Source: Acridotheres tristis
Lineage: Eukaryota > Chordata > Aves > Passeriformes > Sturnidae
Length of the DNA: 64,000 bases
NCBI GenBank assembly: GCA_037013685.1
Contig: CM072892.1
Span: 18,047,501 to 18,111,500 of the forward strand
Direction: 5' to 3'
The notes below the pieces were generated by a model. It did not search any database. It worked only from the letters and a program-made list of their open reading frames with translations, and had not been told where the DNA came from. A program made the translations under genes and the position numbers. How positions within the stretch are numbered: position 1 is the stretch's first letter; each line of letters opens with the position of its first letter. This document shows, piece by piece, positions 61,497 to 64,000 of this stretch.

Positions 61497-61780
61497 GTTA
61501 CCAACACAATTTAAAAAAATTGCTTAAATAGCCCGTTGTGTATCATAGGCCCATTCGCAATAATTTTAACTCACAGAATGACAGGTTATATGGATTTTCA
61601 CATGCTAATTTACCAGTTCAATAAAAAAAATAACTGAATGGCCCAGTGTGTATCCTTGTCTAGTTCTTGAGCAACTTAACTTACACTGGCAAGTTATGCG
61701 GGTTTCACCAAACTTATTTACCACTTAAAATCAAAATGTATCTACCATAGTAGCCCCTGTATCAAATTACATGCAGAGTG
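61497..61780. repeat. Diverged tandem repeat, units of about 110 bp (2.5 copies)
   Basis: Three successive segments start with a TTACC word and align along their length. Unit A begins at 61497, unit B at 61609 and unit C at 61717 (periods 112 and 108). Shared landmarks are 'ttaaaaaaattgcttaaatagccc' near 61510-61533 against 'ataaaaaaaataactgaatggccc' near 61620-61643, then 'gttgtgtatc' (61535-61544) against 'agtgtgtatc' (61645-61654), then 'acaggttatatggattttcac' near 61581-61601 against 'gcaagttatgcgggtttcacc' near 61689-61709. Unit C keeps 'tttaccacttaaaat..gtagcccctgtatc' and then fades. Units differ at many sites, so the duplication is old. No family is recognised. Confidence 0.82.
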
Positions 61781-64000
61781 TGCTTCTTGTAACACTCAAT
61801 AAATGATCTCATATGTGTCCCATAAACCTTCCCTCGTTTGCCAAAACTGAAGAAAAAGAGAAGCAATGCAGAAACTGATCCTCAACATTAATATTAAACA
61901 AAAGGCATAGAGAATGGCAAAAACAGTTCTACCCAGCTCCAAGGAGGAATGTACACCAGCACGACCTCATATCCACAACAGTTTGTGTCTCTGCAGATTT
62001 CTCAATCAGGAACATCAGAGACTCATTCAAAGAAGGGTGTGCAAATATATCCTCATTCATGCAAAATACTTGAATCCAGGGAAAAGAAAGTCTAAAAGCA
62101 GGTTGTTTGAAATTAGCCCCTGGTTTTTATTTTTGTATTTTTACAAGTTAAAAGTGTATCAATTAGTTTAAAAAAAAAAATAAATCAAAAACCAACCAAA
62201 CTCCCCCCAAACAAACAGGAACAACAAAAAATACATAGCAATTTTAAAATAATCTTTTCGTAAAATACTTTTGATACTCAAGCAAACTACAATTATTTTG
62301 TAGAATAGAATGCAGCTAGTAAGGAATTTTTAAAAAATTACTAGTAAAGCCAGAATCCAAAATGACAGTGAAATGATACATAAGTTCATTGATCTGAGTG
62401 AAAGCAACTGGATCTACTTTGAGATGAAGAATCTGCTTAAATGGAAAGGAAATAATGATCTCCAGTCTTCTCCTCCCAAAAAATGAAGAAGAAAAAATGA
62501 AAATAAAAAGTCACCTGTTCATATTTGGCCTAATACAGAGTCCCATCTGGTTTTGAACATACATGTTTCTCAGCAACTTTTGGACAGTGAAATGTAGCAG
62601 TAACACTGACTCACAACATCAGCTTGACATAGTCAAACATTCATCTATTCTGATTTTAGTAGTCTTGGAAATAACAGAGACCTGTTTGGCTGATTAAATA
62701 CTGAAACAGTGCTTCCCTCTAAGCATGGATATTTACTCACCCTATTTTTCCATGAGATGTTGGTTAGTTGGTTGAAAGATAATTTTCTTAGGAAAATTTT
62801 ATCATTTCCATGCAGATTCCACTACCTGTAATGAATTTTCAAGGTTCAGGTGTATTCTAGTCCCATCAAGACTATGATGTGTGTGTGACTGGAATAAACA
62901 CAAAAAAATCCCTCCAACTGGGAATTTTTACTCTATTATTCTGGGAGACTTTCAAGTTAGAATGTATTATGCAAATAAAAAAAAAAAAGAAAGTGAGCAT
63001 AATAAATAAGAGCTAATTTTACAGCTGGTGTCAGTCTTCATCTATAAATAAATTAGAAAGTAAATTAACTGAAAAACCAGACGGATCATGAAAAGGGTGC
63101 ACATTACAGCTAAAAAGTAAATGCAAGATTTCAGTTTCTTTTCCGAAAGTTTTCCCTAGCTGAAGCAAAACCAGCATGCTCCTGATTCTAAAAGAAGCCC
63201 AACTCTTCTTTTCCTGCTGTTGCCTAAAATTGCACTAAAAGCAATTTAACTGTTTTTTCATTGCTGTTAAATTTTGGAAGAGGAAATAATAGGAAGATAA
63301 GCTAGTTGAAGATATTCACAACCTTCAGCTTGCCATCCATTTCTTCGTGAGAACTCTTTCTCCCACACTATTGTTCATGGGGAGATGTGTGTGAACAACA
63401 CTTCTTAAAGCCAAATCTGAAATTTTTACTTAGTGTAGTAACAAGGCTTGAGTTATGCATCTGTTTCTACTTACCCAAAACTTTCCAAGTTGCTGACTGC
63501 TCCAGGAAGAGGTCTCTGAACTGACCTAGAGCTGTGACAGTGGCTGTTACATTTACCTGTCCCTTCTCATTACTCTAGTGCTGCTTCCACCATAGGTTTT
63601 TTATTTTAGTGTTGGATACGATAGATGTAAAGTCAAACCTGCACTCAACTCATTCTGAGAGTGTCAGTAAATATTCATGAAATTTAGTATCTATGATGAT
63701 GTATTTAAAGAATATTTGTAATCTGTAACCCTTTTCCTGTTAAATATAATTCAGAGCATCTTACTGGATGTACCCTAATTCTTTCTTACACTACTGTAAG
63801 AAAAATAAGGCTGTACTAAAATCAATAATATAATGTTACTGACTCATTCTATCCTATGCTATTTCATGGCATTCCAAAGTGACATTGAAATACCACTAAT
63901 GGAACAGTGAATCTATTTTTCAATTATAGTAACAGCTACTGGTTGGAACAATTTGTGAGAGAATTTGGAAAGCACTATTGCAGTTATTAAGCACAGCCAC
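61781..64000. other. Unique AT-rich non-coding DNA
   Basis: No gene was recognised. The forward frame at 61914-62171 (85 codons) lacks any motif. 62160-62240 is A-rich low complexity with CCAACCAAA and CCCCCC words, and a 12-base A run lies at 62977-62988. Confidence 0.55.
62169..62240. repeat. A-rich low-complexity tract
   Basis: A run of 12 A is followed by TAAATC and by AACC/CAAA-type words, including a CCCCCC run. Simple sequence with no recognisable retrocopy to its left. Confidence 0.8.

Noticed and set aside
1..64000. CRISPR arrays, operons, prophage, plasmid origins, tRNA or rRNA genes
   Set aside because: Nothing in the window has regular short direct repeats with unique spacers, dense co-directional genes, or structural RNA signatures. 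The repeat content is that of a bird nuclear genome.

Overview
The window looks like vertebrate nuclear DNA, and specifically a bird. It is AT-rich, has no bacterial-style gene packing, and no open reading frame reaches 150 codons. Its interspersed repeats are the avian set. There are eight fragments of the LINE CR1 (chicken repeat 1), most of them pieces of the 3' end. There are three endogenous-retrovirus LTR remnants of the kinds common in songbirds and other Neoaves. One decayed MIR-like SINE is shared by amniotes. No Alu, L1, B1/B2 or other mammalian repeats were seen. The most likely setting is a gene desert or a very large intron on a macrochromosome. The species cannot be named from this.

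I found no protein-coding gene, exon, tRNA, rRNA, CRISPR array or operon. All reading frames are short and unrelated to one another. Several are antisense readings of repeats, for example over the CR1 at about 6.1-6.4 kb and the LTR at 30.2-30.8 kb. The rest have no domain I recognise.

Layout by region. 0-6 kb: unique AT-rich DNA with one isolated GC-rich block (1.8-2.2 kb). 6-15 kb: a CR1 body fragment, an A-rich strand-skewed block (8-9.4 kb) and a MIR-like relic (12.0 kb). 15-24.6 kb: a C-rich probable repeat (15.2-15.7 kb), a reverse-strand CR1, an 18-19 bp three-copy minisatellite (23.2 kb), a CR1 tail ending in 23 T's (23.7 kb) and an LTR (24.2-24.6 kb). 29-33 kb is the densest repeat cluster: a CR1 3' end, a solo LTR with an intact 5 bp target duplication (30.2-30.8 kb), an old CR1 and a small LTR-like patch. 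33-44 kb: mostly unique, with one CR1 tail. 44.1-44.5 kb: a (CAAA)n tract followed by an LTR with a clear AATAAA signal. 44.5-59 kb: long unique DNA with a short reverse-strand CR1 tail (54.9 kb) and several stretches that read like conserved non-coding DNA. 59.2 kb: a well-preserved CR1 3' end. 61.5-61.8 kb: a diverged tandem repeat of about 110 bp units.

No genes were found to act together. The sequence mainly records repeat history: LINE and ERV insertions and microsatellite growth in DNA not visibly constrained by protein coding. No undescribed biological system was identified. The items most worth checking are the dated solo LTR, the shared U5 block of the three LTRs, the about 110 bp tandem array, the MIR-like relic, the unexplained GC-rich block and a few candidate conserved non-coding elements.
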